The notes below the pieces were generated by a model. It had not been told where the DNA came from. It did not search any database and saw only the letters and a program-made list of their open reading frames with translations. Positions 6,915 through 8,480 of a DNA stretch of 8,480 bases are shown here, one piece after another (positions within the stretch are counted from its first letter, which is position 1; every line of letters begins with the position of its first letter). The DNA lies in assembly GCA_903925705.1 (NCBI GenBank), contig CAIYGJ010000068.1, forward strand, positions 1-8,480, written 5' to 3'. The position numbers and the translations under genes are program-made. This DNA is from an uncultured Actinomycetes bacterium. Its GTDB lineage: Bacteria > Actinomycetota > Actinomycetes > S36-B12 > UBA5976.

Positions 6915-7511
6915 ATGAGAGCCAAGCAGTTAAACCTAGCGATTGGAACCATTGCCATCTCATTATTGATTGGAATCACTCCAGTCAGTGCCAATGAAAT
7001 ACCAACGATTGATTTTTGCGCGAACAAAGCAACCGGAGTTGTTCGACCAATCACCGAAGGGGCCTGCAAGAAGGGTGAATTATCACTTGGTGCAGTCGCC
7101 ATTTCACGTTCTCGACATCGACCAAAGGCATTGGTGCCACAATTCAAAGCGCGATATGAAGCAGCAAAAGTTGCAGCCAAAAAGAAGGGGTACACACTTG
7201 CAATTACAAGTGGGTATCGAACTCTCGAACAGCAAAAGATTTTATATAAACGAGCCGTAGCGCGACATGGGTCTGCTGCCGCGGCGAGCAAGTGGGTGCT
7301 GCCTCCCGCAAAATCTAATCATCCCTGGGGATTGGCCTTAGACATTAACTATGGAGTTGGTGGAACAAAAGGTAAGAAGGCTGCTGCTTGGCTTGAAAAG
7401 AATGGCTACAAGTACGGGCTTTGCCGTCGATACGAAAATGAATGGTGGCACTTTGAGCCCCTGGTAGCTCCAGGTCAGCCATGTCCAGTCATGGAACCTT
7501 ACGCTTCTTAA
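6915..7511 (+). CDS. Secreted VanY-type D-alanyl-D-alanine carboxypeptidase
   Basis: A 198-residue exported zinc peptidase of the VanY/M15 family that trims D-Ala from peptidoglycan stem peptides. The N-terminus is a signal peptide: basic MRAK, hydrophobic core 7-22, likely cleavage after VSA (24-26). A short module follows with two cysteines (Cys35, Cys51), reading FCANKATGVVRPI and then CKKGELSLG, before the catalytic domain from about residue 65. The zinc site is complete: SGYRTLEQQ (99-107), SNHPWGLALDI (134-144, His136 and Asp143) and ENEWWHFE (174-181, base Glu176, ligand His179). A second cysteine pair near the end (Cys170, Cys190) could form a disulfide. The gene is divergent from the exporter and converges with another wall-enzyme-like gene on the other strand, with which it shares four bases at the stop codons. 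Carboxypeptidase versus D,D-dipeptidase is not resolved. Confidence 0.92.
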   Translation: MRAKQLNLAIGTIAISLLIGITPVSANEIPTIDFCANKATGVVRPITEGACKKGELSLGAVAISRSRHRPKALVPQFKARYEAAKVAAKKKGYTLAITSGYRTLEQQKILYKRAVARHGSAAAASKWVLPPAKSNHPWGLALDINYGVGGTKGKKAAAWLEKNGYKYGLCRRYENEWWHFEPLVAPGQPCPVMEPYAS

Positions 7512-8377
7512 CGAATACCCAAAGTTGCTGAGAGTTGCTTTGTTATTGCACTCCAAGCAAATTCACCTTCATCTTGAGTTGGCCAAGTATTTGAATAGCC
7601 GGTAAAAATCCATCGAGGTTGGTTGGTTTCATCCCAGACATATCCCACGGTGTTAATGCGCCAGAGCCCAATTGGCGGGCGATCCCCTTCTTCCGATAAG
7701 TACCAACCATTCTTAACTGCGGCGGTCCATAAATCTGGAATTCCACCGGCACTACCTGCGCCCCAGGCTTGCTCTGGATTAACTCGAGTCATCAAGTCAC
7801 GAAGTATGACACGTTGCACTTCAGGCAATGGACTTTCTTCGGTTCCTAGTGCTTGATTCAATAACAGCGCTTGGTCATTCGAATTTGTTTGAATTGTTCC
7901 CCACGTTTTGCCAATAACAGTTGAGGTGAGGGAATACCGTTCGATAACTGATGCAATTCCAGCATTTTCTCCGATCGCCAGGAAAAGCCTGTTAGCAGAT
8001 TCGTTATTAGATTCCGTGATCATCAATTCCATATCTGCAGAGATGGTTGCGTAATCCAATGTGCCAGCATCAACCAACTCGAGTGCTCGGATCGCCACCA
8101 TGACTTTGCCTGTAGATGCAGTTGGAAATATCGCAGTAGCGTCGCCCATCACATACGTACAGCCTTCAACAAGATCAACAATCGTTAAGTTGTAGTTTGC
8201 GGGATTATGTTCACTAGTCCAAGTGTCGACGAAGGCCTGTGGTACTGGCGAATTAGCGGCGCAGTCGAAGGGAGGATCTAACTTTGCTTTGATCGAAGAG
8301 GACCCAATCGAAAGAACCTTGAATAACAGAATCAGGCCTAACATCACAGATCCAAAAACTAAGGTGCGGCGAACCAT
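7508..8377 (-). CDS. Membrane-anchored class A beta-lactamase-like serine hydrolase
   Basis: About 289 residues from the ATG at 8377. A basic N-terminus MVRR and a hydrophobic segment (about 5-27) act as signal or anchor, so the catalytic part is outside the membrane. The penicillin-recognising fold motifs are STGK (88-91, nucleophile Ser88 and Lys91), SNN (123-125) and KNG (222-224, in place of KTG). Such proteins are D,D-peptidase-like or beta-lactamase-like; no clear class A deacylating Glu (Glu166-type) was recognised, so true beta-lactamase activity is doubtful. The open frame continues back to an ATG at 8470, but that stretch is the tRNA gene, so it is not protein. Possible starts are ATG 8377 (chosen) or GTG 8410, one base after the tRNA; neither has a good Shine-Dalgarno. 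The gene converges on VanY with overlapping stops and probably is read together with the tRNA. Confidence 0.85.
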   Translation of the reverse strand: MVRRTLVFGSVMLGLILLFKVLSIGSSSIKAKLDPPFDCAANSPVPQAFVDTWTSEHNPANYNLTIVDLVEGCTYVMGDATAIFPTASTGKVMVAIRALELVDAGTLDYATISADMELMITESNNESANRLFLAIGENAGIASVIERYSLTSTVIGKTWGTIQTNSNDQALLLNQALGTEESPLPEVQRVILRDLMTRVNPEQAWGAGSAGGIPDLWTAAVKNGWYLSEEGDRPPIGLWRINTVGYVWDETNQPRWIFTGYSNTWPTQDEGEFAWSAITKQLSATLGIR

Positions 8378-8411
8378 GAAAGTGGTTCTGGATGGGCGCT
8401 TCTCACTCACG

Positions 8412-8480
8412 TGCCCGCGAAAGGAATCGAACCTTCGACCTTCTGCTCCGGAGGCAGACGCTCTATCCACTGAGCTACGC
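8412..8480 (-). tRNA. tRNA-Arg(CCG), 5' end cut by the window
   Basis: Read on the - strand: acceptor remnant GCG, D-arm GCTC...GAGC, anticodon stem TCTGC/GCAGA with loop CTCCGGA (anticodon CCG at 8451-8449, decoding CGG), variable region, T-arm GAAGG-TTCGATT-CCTTT, acceptor strand CGCGGGC and discriminator A at 8412. The matching acceptor strand would be GCCCGCG, so the first four bases are beyond the window. CCA is not encoded, since the next bases are CGT, so it must be added after processing. Confidence 0.95.

Noticed and set aside
7508..8377. Antibiotic-resistance beta-lactamase and VanY vancomycin resistance
   Set aside because: No VanR/S/H/A/X genes are present and the serine hydrolase has KNG rather than KTG with no recognised deacylating Glu; both are better explained as ordinary cell wall enzymes.
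8378..8470. N-terminal extension of the serine hydrolase from ATG 8470 (MDRASASGAEGRRFDSFRGH...)
   Set aside because: Most of this stretch (8412-8470) is the tRNA-Arg gene read as protein; the translated T-arm gives the familiar FDSFRG pattern. The protein must start at 8410 or 8377.
8412..8480. tRNA-Arg as an integration site for a mobile element
   Set aside because: No integrase, direct repeat of the tRNA 3' end or foreign-looking gene is visible on the sequenced side; the other side is outside the window.

Overview
The window looks like the chromosome of a moderately low-GC actinobacterium, possibly a freshwater planktonic lineage. The evidence is indirect: a Cys-rich 'CxNKxTG...CKKGE' module typical of actinobacterial secreted proteins, a tRNA gene with no encoded CCA, start codons that could be leaderless, and very compact packing. 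No intergenic gap exceeds about 70 bases, and there is no sign of mobile DNA, CRISPR or rRNA. The assignment to a lineage is inference.

Bases 1-6154 hold six genes in a row on the + strand. They encode a flavin-dependent monooxygenase (5' end outside the window), a RidA-family protein, a DUF1028 protein, an M20D-type metallo-amidohydrolase, a PuuC-like aldehyde dehydrogenase and a class III (omega) aminotransferase. RidA-DUF1028-M20 are joined by overlapping stop and start codons. The last two genes follow after short gaps with good Shine-Dalgarno sites. A strong hairpin at 6166-6210 closes the unit. The gene set suggests a catabolic route for a nitrogen compound: oxidation, hydrolysis of an amide, handling of a reactive enamine/imine, transamination of an omega-amine and oxidation of the aldehyde. 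The logic resembles the Rut pyrimidine pathway, but with unrelated enzymes. The substrate cannot be read from the sequence; a polyamine, an N-acyl amine or an omega-amino acid is the best guess.

Bases 6166-8480 hold ordinary housekeeping-type genes: a LysE/RhtB-family exporter on the - strand, a secreted VanY-type zinc D,D-carboxypeptidase on the + strand, a membrane-anchored class A beta-lactamase-like serine hydrolase on the - strand, and a tRNA-Arg(CCG) on the - strand cut by the window end. The exporter and VanY are divergent over 57 bases. VanY and the serine hydrolase converge and share the four bases TTAA for their stop codons. The serine hydrolase reading frame stays open into the tRNA, but its real start must lie downstream of it.

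The most interesting part is the six-gene cluster, especially the RidA homologue that lacks the catalytic arginine and its tight coupling to the uncharacterised DUF1028 protein.
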